NCBI GenBank assembly: GCA_963799815.1
Contig: CAWCYG010000006.1
Coordinates: forward strand, 434,001-498,000
Length of the DNA: 64,000 nt
Direction: 5' to 3'
Origin: JBDTSW01 sp963799815
Lineage (GTDB): Bacteria > Actinomycetota > Thermoleophilia > Solirubrobacterales > 70-9
Part shown: positions 49,745 through 57,969 of the stretch, piece after piece
Numbering within the stretch: position 1 is the stretch's first letter
How the letters are laid out: each line of letters begins with the position of its first letter
Notes under the pieces: generated by a model
Told to the model about the DNA's origin: nothing
Seen by the model: only the letters and a program-made list of their open reading frames with translations
The model's database searches: none
Translations under genes and position numbers: made by a program

Positions 49745-50956
49745 ATGGCCAAGATCACCGTGCTCACCGCCGGAAGCACCGGGGATGTCGAGCCATTCGC
49801 GGCGCTCGCGGCGCACCTCGCCGATCGCGGCCATAACGTCACGTTTGCGGCTGATGCCGCCTTCGCGCGGTTCGCCGCCACGAACGAGGTCGAGTTCGCG
49901 CCGATCCGCGCCGACTTCCGGGCGCTCGTTCCCACATCCGAGCGCGGGCGACCCTCGCTTCGTGACGACGTCTTTCCCGTGATCCGGGGGATGCTCGAGG
50001 ACAGCTGGGCAGTCGCGAAGGCCACTCGTCCGCAAATGATTGTCGCCCACGACAAGACCCTGGCGGCGCCTCATCTCGCGGAGAAGCTTGGGATACCGCA
50101 CGTGCGGGTCCTCACCGTCCCGATGCTGACTCCTACTCGAGAGTTTCCGCTGCCCGCCATGGTTCGCCATGACTTGGGCGGTCCGCTCAATCGAGCGAGT
50201 TATCGCCTCGTTGGCCTGCTCAAGCGTCCCTACTCCGGTTTGATTCGAGGCTGGCGTGAGGACGACCTCGCGCTGGGCGCTCGCGGAAATCCGCCGGCAC
50301 CGGCCAGGACTCTCTACTGCTATAGCCCCAGCCTCGTACCGACGCCACGCGATTGGCCGGCGGATACGGTCGCCACCGGCTACTGGTTTCGTGAGGATGG
50401 CGGCGATGAGCCGGTTGAGCCTGCGCTCAAGGCCTTCGTCGCCTCGGGCGGGCCGCCGGTTTATGTCGGCTTCGGGAGCAGCGTCGGTCCCGACCCGGGC
50501 CGGCTGAGCACAGTGGTGAGCGAGGCGTTGCGTAAGGCTGGCGCGCGTGCCGTGATCGCGACAGGCTGGGGTGGAATCGCGGACTTACCCGCAGGTGCAG
50601 ATCGCATAGCGATCGACTACGTACCACATCGTTGGCTGTTCCCGCGTGTTGCAGCCGTCGTCCATCACGGGGGCGCGGGCACGACGGCCGCGGGATTGCT
50701 GGCCGGTCGGCCCACCGTCGTCTGTCCGTTTCAAGGCGACCAACATTTCTGGGGTGCGGCGGTGCAGCGTGCGGGTGCCGGCCCCGAGCCCCTGCCGGCG
50801 AAGAAGCTGACCGCAGACAAGCTCGGCGCTGCGATCCGCGCGGCCATCGAGGATCACGCCATGCGCGATCGCGCCCTAGAGCTCTCGGAGCGGATCGCCA
50901 GGGAGGAGGGAGCGGAGCGAGCGGCGGAACAAATCGAGGCCTCGCTCCGGGACTAG
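49745..50956 (+). CDS. UGT-type glycosyltransferase (YjiC/sterol-glucosyltransferase-like)
   Basis: A 403-residue GT-B enzyme of family GT1. It opens MAKITVLTAGSTGDVEPFAALA, the GSxGDVxPF motif of YjiC/UgtP-like and sterol glucosyltransferases. The donor domain contains PPVYVGFGSSVGPDPGR, IDYVPHRWLFPRV, HHGGAGTTAAGLLAGRPTVV and CPFQGDQHFWG. The acceptor is probably a lipid or small hydrophobic molecule. ATG 49745 is chosen; the frame upstream runs through the tRNA-like repeat. Codon use looks a little less GC-biased than in the flanking genes, consistent with acquisition. It lies inside the putative island. Confidence 0.9.
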   Translation: MAKITVLTAGSTGDVEPFAALAAHLADRGHNVTFAADAAFARFAATNEVEFAPIRADFRALVPTSERGRPSLRDDVFPVIRGMLEDSWAVAKATRPQMIVAHDKTLAAPHLAEKLGIPHVRVLTVPMLTPTREFPLPAMVRHDLGGPLNRASYRLVGLLKRPYSGLIRGWREDDLALGARGNPPAPARTLYCYSPSLVPTPRDWPADTVATGYWFREDGGDEPVEPALKAFVASGGPPVYVGFGSSVGPDPGRLSTVVSEALRKAGARAVIATGWGGIADLPAGADRIAIDYVPHRWLFPRVAAVVHHGGAGTTAAGLLAGRPTVVCPFQGDQHFWGAAVQRAGAGPEPLPAKKLTADKLGAAIRAAIEDHAMRDRALELSERIAREEGAERAAEQIEASLRD

Positions 50957-50988
50957 ACGCCTGCCTCGAAGGTCACCGTTTCGGCTTT

Positions 50989-51010
50989 GCCGCTTTCCAT
51001 GCAAAGCGGC
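50989..51010 (+). terminator. Hairpin after the glycosyltransferase gene
   Basis: GCCGCTTT (50989-50996) and AAAGCGGC (51003-51010) pair perfectly around CCATGC, 33 bases after the glycosyltransferase stop. No U tract follows, so it may only stabilise the mRNA 3' end. The surrounding 182 bp hold no gene that I can see. Confidence 0.4.
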
Positions 51011-51138
51011 TTCACTCCCGCCGCCGTGCATCCCCGCCGGGCCGACCGTGTTCGCGGGCCACTCGAGCAGCGCACGGCCGCGGAGCCTGATACTCCTGAG
51101 GGCTGCCCAATCAGTCCCGTCTAACCCAAGGAGCCTCG

Positions 51139-51789
51139 ATGTCCAAGCTGCGCTTTCACATCTCGATGTCACTCGACGGCTACGCGGCCGGGCCAAACCA
51201 GAGCCGCGACACTCCGCTCGGCGAGGGCGCCGAGGAACTACTGCACGACTGGTTCACGCGGACTCGTGCGTTCAAGGCGATGCTCGGCGACGAGGATGAG
51301 GGTGAGACCGGGCTCGACAACGATCGCGCCGCGGTCTGGAGGCAAGACTTCGGCGCGACGATCATGGGCCGCAACATGTTCGGGCCGATTCGGGGCGAGT
51401 GGGGCGACGAGGAATGGAGAGGCTGGTGGGGCGACGACCCCCCGTACCACAGCCCGGTCTTCGTCCTGACACATCATGCTCACGAGCCGATCGAGATGGA
51501 GGGCGGGACGACGTTTCACTTCGTCACCGAGGGCCCCGAGGCGGCGCTCGAGCGTGCCCGCGAGGTAGCGGGATCGCGCGACATCAACATCGGCGGCGGC
51601 GCGTCCACCGCGCAGCAGTACCTGCGCCTCGGCCTGGTCGATGAGATGGAGATCCACGTCGTCCCGGCTCTCCTCGGCGCCGGCGAGCCGTTGTTCGAAA
51701 ACCTCGACGGTCCGCCGTCGTACCTGAGGCCGCTGGAGGTCCTCAGCTCGCCGCGCGCCGCCCACTTCCGCTTCGTGCGGAACGAATAG
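51139..51789 (+). CDS. RibD C-terminal/dihydrofolate-reductase-like protein
   Basis: A 216-residue protein of the RibD_C/DHFR-like superfamily (YwjB/YyaP type). MSKLRFHISMSLDGYAAGP is the N-terminal strand and loop; ATIMGRNMFGPIRGEWG, PVFVLTHHAHEPIEMEGG, RDINIGGGASTAQQYLRLGL and VDEMEIHVVPALLGAGEPLF cover the NADPH-binding and core strands. Many paralogues are found in actinobacteria; the substrate is unknown, and classical DHFR activity is not implied. An ATG after AAGGAG (11 bases before) is the start. It lies within the putative island between the two tRNA-end repeats. Confidence 0.88.
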   Translation: MSKLRFHISMSLDGYAAGPNQSRDTPLGEGAEELLHDWFTRTRAFKAMLGDEDEGETGLDNDRAAVWRQDFGATIMGRNMFGPIRGEWGDEEWRGWWGDDPPYHSPVFVLTHHAHEPIEMEGGTTFHFVTEGPEAALERAREVAGSRDINIGGGASTAQQYLRLGLVDEMEIHVVPALLGAGEPLFENLDGPPSYLRPLEVLSSPRAAHFRFVRNE

Positions 51790-51821
51790 AGGCGATCTGG
51801 CGAGCGCCAAGGGGGACCGCT

Positions 51822-51854
51822 TGGCTATCGGATGGCGAGGGGCAGACTCCGACA
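51822..51854 (-). repeat. Second, degenerate copy of the tRNA-Phe 3' end
   Basis: GATGGCGAGGGGCAGA (51831-51846) repeats the tRNA-Phe acceptor 3' strand and the first T-stem bases exactly. The next bases (TCCGACA) match the tRNA again after a deletion of about 7 bases in the T-arm. Similarity also continues past the tRNA 3' end (CTATCG versus CTATGC). It lies between the 49670 copy and the intact gene. Confidence 0.65.
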
Positions 51855-51873
51855 GGACATCGGGCCCGATCGA

Positions 51874-52353
51874 CTAGACGCAGGGACCGTTGACCGCGAA
51901 GCCGGCGTTGTCCGAGAACGAGGGGTCGATCCGGTCCGCCTGGCCGACCACGCAGGCGCCATCGCTGGCCCCCACCGCCCTCACCTTGGCTCGGAAGAAC
52001 TTCCGCGAGCCGTTCAGCAGCGTGAACTCATAGCCGGAGCCCTTGACCTCGTTGGTGATCTCCTTGGTGCCCTTGAACCACCGGATCTTGAGACCCTCCG
52101 GGTTCGGGCTCGCTGTGAGGGCATCGGTGAACCGCATCTCCAGCGCCCCGCCGGAGACGTGCTTGACCTTCCAGTAGAGGCTCTTCGCGTCCCCGATCGG
52201 CACGTTCACGGTTTGAGTCGTCTCGACGTAAGGCCCATCCTCGTGCTTCGACGCCTTGACTTCGAACGGCGGGTCCCCCGCCACGGCGGGCACAGCGGTC
52301 AGGGCCAAGGCGCCGCAGCTTGCGAGCCCGAGTGCCACACGCAGCAACCTCAC
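51874..52353 (-). CDS. Secreted protein of unknown function
   Basis: A 159-residue protein that I cannot assign. It has a clear signal peptide (MRLLRVALGLASCGALALTA, cleavage expected near VAG at 24-26), followed by a beta-rich mature domain of about 130 residues (VETTQTVNVPIGDAKSLYWK; GALEMRFTDALTASP). The two cysteines near the end (GACVVGQ and GPCV) may form a disulfide. There is no membrane anchor, so it is exported. The start is GTG at 52353. It lies between a degenerate tRNA-end repeat and tRNA-Phe, inside the putative island. Confidence 0.7.
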   Translation of the reverse strand: MRLLRVALGLASCGALALTAVPAVAGDPPFEVKASKHEDGPYVETTQTVNVPIGDAKSLYWKVKHVSGGALEMRFTDALTASPNPEGLKIRWFKGTKEITNEVKGSGYEFTLLNGSRKFFRAKVRAVGASDGACVVGQADRIDPSFSDNAGFAVNGPCV

Positions 52354-52404
52354 GGGTCGATCGTAAGCCTGGCGGGCGGATCCGTCAAATCCGTTGCCCC
52401 ATAA

Positions 52405-52432
52405 CGAAAAGCGGCCCTCTCGCGGGAACCGA
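52405..52432 (-). terminator. Possible terminator downstream of tRNA-Phe
   Basis: On the minus strand CGGTTCCC and GGGCCG form an imperfect stem about 20 bases after the tRNA 3' end, followed by CTTTTCG. Position and T run suit termination of the tRNA transcript. Confidence 0.45.
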
Positions 52433-52451
52433 ATTTCGCCTTGCTATGCGA

Positions 52452-52524
52452 TGGCGAGGGGCAGAATCGAACTGCCGACACCACGATTTTCAGTCGTGTG
52501 CTCTACCAACTGAGCTACCTCGCC
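52452..52524 (-). tRNA. tRNA-Phe (GAA)
   Basis: A 73-base cloverleaf read on the minus strand: acceptor GGCGAGG/CCTCGCC with discriminator A, D-arm GCTC/GAGC around AGTTGGTA, anticodon stem CACGA/TCGTG with loop CTGAAAA (anticodon GAA), and T-arm GGCAG-TTCGATT-CTGCC. All stems pair perfectly. CCA is not encoded. Its 3' end is duplicated at 49670 and 51831, which makes it the probable integration target of an old element. Confidence 0.97.
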
Positions 52525-52553
52525 GCGGCGGTGAAGGCTAGCGCTACCGCGGG

Positions 52554-53027
52554 TTACCCCAGGGCTCGAGAGACCGCATCGGCCACGTCGGTAGCGGCCT
52601 CGATCCCCGGAGCGTCCCGCATCTCTCCGGCGCCGCTCACCGACCAACTTTCGAGCAGAATCACCCGCCTGCCTGCGCGCCGCGCGAAGGCGATCTCGGT
52701 CAGCGTCCCCCATTCCCCTCCGATCGCGATCGTCGCCTCCGCCGACGCCACAACGGCGAGGTTGCGAGCGCCGCCGGCGCCGGTGGCGACCACGTGGGTC
52801 ACGAACTCGTTCGCAGCAGCCGGGTCCTCTCCGGGCAGCACGCCGATCACGTCACCTCCCGCATCGCGCGCGCCGCGCGCGGCCGCCTCCATGACGCCGC
52901 CAAGCCCTCCGCAGACGACCGTCACCCCGGCTGTGGCCAGCCGGCGGCCCACCTCCTCGGCCATCGTGGCCAGGCGCGGGTCATCGGCGCCCTTCCCAAC
53001 CACCGCAATCTGTCTGGGTCGCGTCAC
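52554..53027 (-). CDS. SLOG-superfamily protein, TIGR00725/DprA-related
   Basis: A 157-residue Rossmann-like protein of the SLOG (Smf/DprA-LOG) superfamily. IAVVGKGADDPRLATMAEEV opens it; GVTVVCGGLGGVMEAAARGA is the nucleotide- or ligand-binding motif, and IAIGGEWGTLTEIAFA corresponds to the PGGxGTxxE element of LOG proteins, with GGEWGTLTE. Family members bind nucleotides, and related molybdenum-cofactor carriers exist. The GTG at 53027 overlaps the stop of the helicase gene (GTGA), so the two are translated together; with folP they form a three-gene operon. Function unknown. Confidence 0.82.
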   Translation of the reverse strand: MTRPRQIAVVGKGADDPRLATMAEEVGRRLATAGVTVVCGGLGGVMEAAARGARDAGGDVIGVLPGEDPAAANEFVTHVVATGAGGARNLAVVASAEATIAIGGEWGTLTEIAFARRAGRRVILLESWSVSGAGEMRDAPGIEAATDVADAVSRALG

Positions 53028-55354
53028 GCCCGCACCGGTCGAGCCGCGGCCGCGATCGAGTTGATCATGTCCTCCATGAGCTGCAGCGAGCCCGCCTTGT
53101 GCAGGGGCTCGTTCAGGTTGCCGCACTTGGGGCTCTGGACGCACGAGGGACAACCCTCGGCGCAGGGACACTCGCCGACGAGCCGGGCGGCGTCACCGAC
53201 GAGCCGCTCGAACTCCTCGTAGCCACGGCGCGCAATGCCGACGCCGCCCGGGTGACCGTCGTAGATGAAGATCGTCGGTGTGCCCGTCTGGAAGTGGACG
53301 TTGGTCGAGAGCCCGCCGATGTCCCAGCGATCGCACATCGCGAGCAGGGGGAGCACGGCGATCTGAGAGTGCTCTGAAGCGTGGAGCGCGCCGAGCTGGA
53401 TCTCGAGCGGTAGCCGGTCGGGGCCTGCGAGCGCGTCGGGGAGCTCGTACCACAGGGCCTGGGTCGGGAAGTTCGTCTCTGGCAGATCGAGGCCCACGAG
53501 GTCGATGACGCCGTGGTCCTCGAGCCGCTTTCGCTGGTAGGCGATCACCTGCTCGGTAACCGAGACCTCTCCGAACGAGAGCGGGAACGACCCGTCGCCG
53601 AGCCCCAGCCGCCGCTGCTCACCGGCCGACTCGATGAACACCATCGTCTCCTTCTTCGGCTGCGTGTACCAGTCGCCGTCGAAGCCGTCCACCAGCGCGC
53701 GGCGCCGCTCGAGGTCGAGCTCACGGACCTCGTAGGAGCGGCCCATGTGCAGATAGACGGCGCCCGGGTGCACGGTCCAGAACGCACGCTCCGCCTCGAC
53801 TGAGCCGATCATCTCGCCCGAGGAGCGCTCGACGACCGCGATCGAGTCGGGCGAAGCCGAGCGCAGGGAGATCTCGCCCGCTGGGAAGCCCGCCCCTCGG
53901 GGCAGGTAACGCCCGTCGTTCGAGCGCCGCAGCTCGCCGGCGGCGGTGAGGGATTCAGCGCGCTCGCGCCAGCGCGGACCGAGGACTTCGTCGTCGCGCG
54001 CTCCGGGTTGTGCGCCGGCGCCGCCGAGCGGCACCTCGTAGGCGGCGGCGAGCGTGTGGGCGAGCTGGATGCGGTCGTTCTCGTGGTCAAGGATCGCCGC
54101 CTCCACCGGGCGCCCGATGAACTCCGTCGGGTGGCGGCAGAAGAACTGATCGAGGGCATCCTCGCCGGCCACATACAACGCGATGCCCTCGCGCCGGCGC
54201 CCTGCCCGGCCCCACATCTGCCGCAGGCTCGCGACGGTGCCGGGGAACGTGACGCAGATGGCGGCGTCGAGCTCACCGATGTCGATGCCGAGCTCGAGCG
54301 CGTCGGTGGCCACGACCGCGAGCAGCTCGCCTCCGCTCAGCCGCGCTTCGATCTCACGCCGCTGCTGCGGCGTGTAGCCGGCTCGGTACGGGGCGATTCG
54401 ATCGGCGAGGTGCGGCTGCCCCAGGTCCTCGAGCCGCATGCGGGTAAAGCGCTGGAGCAGCTCGACTCCGCGCCGGCTCTTCATGAAGCAGATCGTCCGC
54501 ATGCCGGCGATGACGAGGTCGCCGAGCAGCTCGGCCGACTCGGAGAGGACCGATCGACGCGTCATCGATTTGGGATCGATGACCGGTGGGTTCCACATCG
54601 CGATCCGGCGACCCGCCCGTGGCGCGCCGTCCGAACCGACGAGCTCGAATGGGTCGCCGACGAGCTCCTCCGCAAGCTCGACCGGGTTCGCGATCGTGGC
54701 CGACGCGCAGACGAAGCGTGGCTCAGAGCCGTAGAGCCCGGCGACACGGCGAAGCCTGCGCAAGACATTCGCCACGTGCGAGCCGAACACGCCCCGGTAG
54801 GTGTGCGCCTCGTCGACCACCACCCAGCGCAGGCCCGCGAGGAAGTCTCCCCAGTGCTTGTGATGGGGCAGGACGCTCACGTTCAGCATGTCGGGGTTGG
54901 TGAGGATCAGGTTCGACCGCCGGCGGATCTGTGGACGGTCCTCGCGGGGGGTGTCGCCGTCGTAGATCGCGTGGCGCAGGCCCGGTGGCCCCAGCTCGTG
55001 GAGCTTTCGGGCCTGGTCTTGGGCGAGCGCCTTGGTGGGGTACAGGTAGAGGGCCCGAGCGCGGTCGTCGCGGGCCAGCCCGTCGAGGACGGGCAGGTTG
55101 AAGGAGAGCGACTTTCCGGAGGCGGTGCCGCTCGTCACGATCACGTTGCCAATCGCTGCCGCTTCGAGCGCCTGCTGCTGGTGGGTGTAGAGCTCCACCA
55201 CGCCCGACGCCCGCAGAGCGGCGGCCAAGCCGGGATCGAGCGAACGTGGCAGGGGGACTGACTCAGGCGCCCGGGCGGGCTCCGCCGCGGTCTCGACGAG
55301 CCGTTCGTCGGTCGCACCCGCCTCCACGAGCCCGAGCCAGGCCTGCTCGATCAC
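53024..55354 (-). CDS. mrfA: DEAH-box helicase with DUF1998 domain (MrfA/Hrq1 type)
   Basis: A 776-residue superfamily 2 helicase related to B. subtilis MrfA (mitomycin repair) and yeast Hrq1. Walker A is VTSGTASGKSLSF (Lys at residue 81), the DEAH box WVVVDEAHTYRGVFG, motif III VCASATIANP, and the C-terminal helicase lobe has VVATDALELGIDIGELD and MWGRAGRRREG. The DUF1998 domain ends with the four-cysteine set CPCAEGCPSCVQSPKCGN, probably metal-binding. The GTG start overlaps the folP stop and its own stop overlaps the SLOG gene, so all three are coupled. Confidence 0.92.
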   Translation of the reverse strand: MIEQAWLGLVEAGATDERLVETAAEPARAPESVPLPRSLDPGLAAALRASGVVELYTHQQQALEAAAIGNVIVTSGTASGKSLSFNLPVLDGLARDDRARALYLYPTKALAQDQARKLHELGPPGLRHAIYDGDTPREDRPQIRRRSNLILTNPDMLNVSVLPHHKHWGDFLAGLRWVVVDEAHTYRGVFGSHVANVLRRLRRVAGLYGSEPRFVCASATIANPVELAEELVGDPFELVGSDGAPRAGRRIAMWNPPVIDPKSMTRRSVLSESAELLGDLVIAGMRTICFMKSRRGVELLQRFTRMRLEDLGQPHLADRIAPYRAGYTPQQRREIEARLSGGELLAVVATDALELGIDIGELDAAICVTFPGTVASLRQMWGRAGRRREGIALYVAGEDALDQFFCRHPTEFIGRPVEAAILDHENDRIQLAHTLAAAYEVPLGGAGAQPGARDDEVLGPRWRERAESLTAAGELRRSNDGRYLPRGAGFPAGEISLRSASPDSIAVVERSSGEMIGSVEAERAFWTVHPGAVYLHMGRSYEVRELDLERRRALVDGFDGDWYTQPKKETMVFIESAGEQRRLGLGDGSFPLSFGEVSVTEQVIAYQRKRLEDHGVIDLVGLDLPETNFPTQALWYELPDALAGPDRLPLEIQLGALHASEHSQIAVLPLLAMCDRWDIGGLSTNVHFQTGTPTIFIYDGHPGGVGIARRGYEEFERLVGDAARLVGECPCAEGCPSCVQSPKCGNLNEPLHKAGSLQLMEDMINSIAAAARPVRA

Positions 55355-56214
55355 GACGCCGGGAGCCCGGTCGCGTGTGCAGTGATGGCCGCGGCTACGC
55401 GCATCGAGTCGAGCGCCTCCACGTCGTGGAGACGGAGGATCTCAACACCCTCGGCCGCCGCGAGGGCGACCGCGGCCTGCGTGGCGATCCCACGCTCGGA
55501 GGCGCCGAGCCGATCCTCCCACGAGCCGGCCAGCACGGCGCCGAGGAAATCCTTGCGCGAGAGAGCCAGAAAGATCGGCCTGCCGAGCGCACGCAGCTCC
55601 CCGACGCGCCGCAGGATCTGGAGATCGTCGTCCACCGAGAGGTCGAAGTCGAGGCCAGGGTCGATCGCGATCCGCTGCTCGTCTACGCCGGCCGCGACGC
55701 AAGCCTCGATCCGCCTCGAAAACCAAGCCTTGAGGTGCTCGACCGGGTCGTCATACCGTGGCGCCGCGCGGTCCTGGCGCGGTGGTCCCTCGATGTGCAT
55801 CAACACGTAGCCGGCGTCCGCAGCGGCCACGGCCGCCAGCAGCTCAGGGTCGGCGCCGCCTGAGATGTCGTTGATCGCGACCGCGCCCGCCTCGAGCGCG
55901 AGGCGGGCGACCTCGGGACAGAACGTGTCGGCGAGCACGGGGAGCTCGGTCGCGCGAACCAGCCCGGCCACCGCGGGAACAAGCCGGTCCGCCTCGTCTG
56001 CGACCGGCACCGGCGGGCCGCTTCGTGCGGCGACGGCGCCCACGTCGAGCATGTCGAAGCCCGCTTCGAGCATCGCCATGCCATCGATGACCGCCCGCTC
56101 GGGAGTGCCGCTCCGCGCCCCCTCGAAAAAGGAGTCGCTCGTGACGTTCACGATCCCTGCCGCGAGCGGGGGAGGGAAGGAGAGCACCCGATCACGAAGA
56201 CGCCAGTCGGCCAT
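55351..56214 (-). CDS. folP: Dihydropteroate-synthase-family protein with altered loop 2
   Basis: A 287-residue TIM-barrel protein of the DHPS family, which in folate synthesis joins p-aminobenzoate to the pterin. GIVNVTSDSFFEG (20-32) matches loop 1, INDISGG loop 4, DPGLDFD (the D of loop 5), LALSRKDFLG the Ser-Arg-Lys motif and LRLHDVEALD the last loop. Loop 2 reads DVGAVAARSG where canonical DHPS has DIGGESTRPG, so it lacks the STRPG sulfonamide-contact motif. It may be a FolP2-like paralogue. ATG 56214 gives the standard start. Coupled to mrfA through GTGA. Confidence 0.83.
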   Translation of the reverse strand: MADWRLRDRVLSFPPPLAAGIVNVTSDSFFEGARSGTPERAVIDGMAMLEAGFDMLDVGAVAARSGPPVPVADEADRLVPAVAGLVRATELPVLADTFCPEVARLALEAGAVAINDISGGADPELLAAVAAADAGYVLMHIEGPPRQDRAAPRYDDPVEHLKAWFSRRIEACVAAGVDEQRIAIDPGLDFDLSVDDDLQILRRVGELRALGRPIFLALSRKDFLGAVLAGSWEDRLGASERGIATQAAVALAAAEGVEILRLHDVEALDSMRVAAAITAHATGLPAS

Positions 56215-56305
56215 CGCAAAGACCATAGGACCTGACCAAGCGATGAGTTCGCGCACCCACCGGGGTCTTAGGACGGCCGAGCTCGATCCCAAGGAGAATT
56301 GCGTG

Positions 56306-56719
56306 ATGCCCTCTGAGAAGCCGTTGATCGTCAGCCTGCCGATAGCCGATCGCAGGGACTCCTTCGCGTTCTACCGCGACGGGCTCGGGTTCGAGGCGGT
56401 GGGAGCTCCCGCCGACGACGGCGTCCCCGAGCCGCTTCAGTTCGTCCTCAATGACGGCGTTCGCCTGATGCTCGTTCCGAGGGGAGGCTTCGACTGGGTC
56501 ACCGGCGACCACGCGGTGGCGTCCGCCGGTACCAGCGAGTGCGTCCTGGTCCTTCGTCGCGAAAGCCAAGCGGAGGTCCAGAGGACGATCGAGGAGGCGG
56601 TGAGCGCCGGCGCGACGGAAGTCACCCCGCCCGGCCAGCAGCCCTGGGGCTACGCGGGAGCTTTCGCCGACCTGGATGGACATATCTGGATGGTCGAGTC
56701 AGACGGGGCGGCGAACTGA
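56306..56719 (+). CDS. VOC-family (glyoxalase/bleomycin-resistance-like) protein
   Basis: A 137-residue vicinal-oxygen-chelate fold protein with two beta-alpha-beta-beta-beta modules: SLPIADRRDSFAFYRDGLGF with FVLNDGVRLMLVPRG, then ECVLVLRRESQAEVQRTIEE with WGYAGAFADLDGHIWMVES, the last carrying the Glu metal ligand. The ATG at 56306 follows AAGGAG at 9 bases (a GTG three bases earlier is also possible). It is divergent from folP with 91 bp between. VOC proteins act as isomerases, dioxygenases or drug-binding proteins; which applies here is not evident. Confidence 0.87.
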   Translation: MPSEKPLIVSLPIADRRDSFAFYRDGLGFEAVGAPADDGVPEPLQFVLNDGVRLMLVPRGGFDWVTGDHAVASAGTSECVLVLRRESQAEVQRTIEEAVSAGATEVTPPGQQPWGYAGAFADLDGHIWMVESDGAAN

Positions 56720-56778
56720 GGTCAAGCGCCACGCGGTAGCCGCGGCGGCCGAGACGCGCACTGGCGTAGGTTGCGCCG

Positions 56779-57969
56779 ATGCCCGTTCGCCAACGACTGA
56801 GCAGCGACGAGGCGCGGCGGCTCGCGCTCGCGTCACAGGGCTTTGCGGAGCACAGGGGTCTCAGTGGGGCTCCTGGATGGGGGATCCGGCGCGTGTTCGG
56901 TCACGTCGGGCTGCTTCAGGTGGATTCGGTCAACGTGCTCGAACGGGCGCACTACCTCCCGGCCTACAGCCGGCTCGGGCCATACCCGAAGCAGGCGCTC
57001 GACGACGCCTCTCAGCGCGCTCCGCGGCGGCTCTTCGAGTACTGGGGCCACGAGGCATCGCTCCTGCCGGTCGGGCTGCAGCCCCTCCTGCGGTGGCGGA
57101 TGGAGGAGGCCGCCAAAGAGGCCTGGGGCAGCATGAAGCGGATCCGGCGCGAGCGGCCAGAGCTGGTGGAGCAGGTGCTCGAAGAGGTGCGCGAGCGGGG
57201 GCCGCTCGCGGCCTCGGAGCTCTCGCAGGAGCGCCCCCGCAGGGCCGGCCCGTGGTGGGACTGGTCGGATTCGAAGCGGGCGATCGAGTGGCTCTTTTGG
57301 AGCGGGCGGGTGAGCTCCGCGCGCCGGCGCAATTTCGAGCGCCTCTATGACCTCACCGAGCGCGTGCTCCCCCGGGCCATCGTCGAATCACCGACTCGGC
57401 CCGCGGCCGACGCCCAACGCGAGCTGGTTCGGGTGGCCGCGAGAGCGCTCGGCGTCGCCGCGGAGCGCGACCTGCGCGACTATTTTCGCCTCGCGCTTGC
57501 CGACGTCCGAGCCCGGATCGCCGAGCTGGTCGAGTCGGGCGAGCTGGTGCCGGTGGAGGTAGAGGGCTGGGGTCGCACCCAGGGATATCTCTGGGCAGGC
57601 GCCCGCATCCCCCGTCGCCTGGGTGCCTGCTGCCTCGTGGGCCCGTTCGACTCCCTGCTGTGGGAGCGAAGCCGGCTCGAGCGTGTGTTCGGCTTTCGAT
57701 ATCGGCTCGAGATCTACGTGCCCAAGCCCAAGCGAGTCCACGGTTACTACGTCCTCCCGTTCCTGCTCGGCGACCGCCTGGTCGCCAGGGTGGACCTGAA
57801 AGCCGACCGCAGCGGCGGAGCGCTGCTCGCTCGGGCGGTTCACCTTGAGGACCACGCCCCCAAGAACGCCCTGGAGGAGCTGCGCGATGAGCTCGACCTG
57901 CTCGCGGGCTGGCTTCGACTGGAGCGGGTCGAGCTGCCGCGAAGCGTCTACGGTTCCCCCCGCCGATGA
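56779..57969 (+). CDS. Winged-helix DNA glycosylase (AlkZ/YcaQ type)
   Basis: A 396-residue protein of the HTH_42 family (YcaQ/AlkZ), which unhooks interstrand crosslinks and removes bulky alkyl bases. Catalytic QxD is in GLLQVDSVNVLERAHY (Gln 47, Asp 49). FEYWGHEASLLP and GPWWDWSDSKRAIEWLFW are conserved winged-helix segments, and LLWERSRLERVFGF with RLEIYVPKPKRVHGYYVLP closes the fold. It adds to the repair genes (mrfA, pafBC, lhr, nei) in this window. It overlaps the next gene by 4 bp. Confidence 0.9.
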   Translation: MPVRQRLSSDEARRLALASQGFAEHRGLSGAPGWGIRRVFGHVGLLQVDSVNVLERAHYLPAYSRLGPYPKQALDDASQRAPRRLFEYWGHEASLLPVGLQPLLRWRMEEAAKEAWGSMKRIRRERPELVEQVLEEVRERGPLAASELSQERPRRAGPWWDWSDSKRAIEWLFWSGRVSSARRRNFERLYDLTERVLPRAIVESPTRPAADAQRELVRVAARALGVAAERDLRDYFRLALADVRARIAELVESGELVPVEVEGWGRTQGYLWAGARIPRRLGACCLVGPFDSLLWERSRLERVFGFRYRLEIYVPKPKRVHGYYVLPFLLGDRLVARVDLKADRSGGALLARAVHLEDHAPKNALEELRDELDLLAGWLRLERVELPRSVYGSPRR

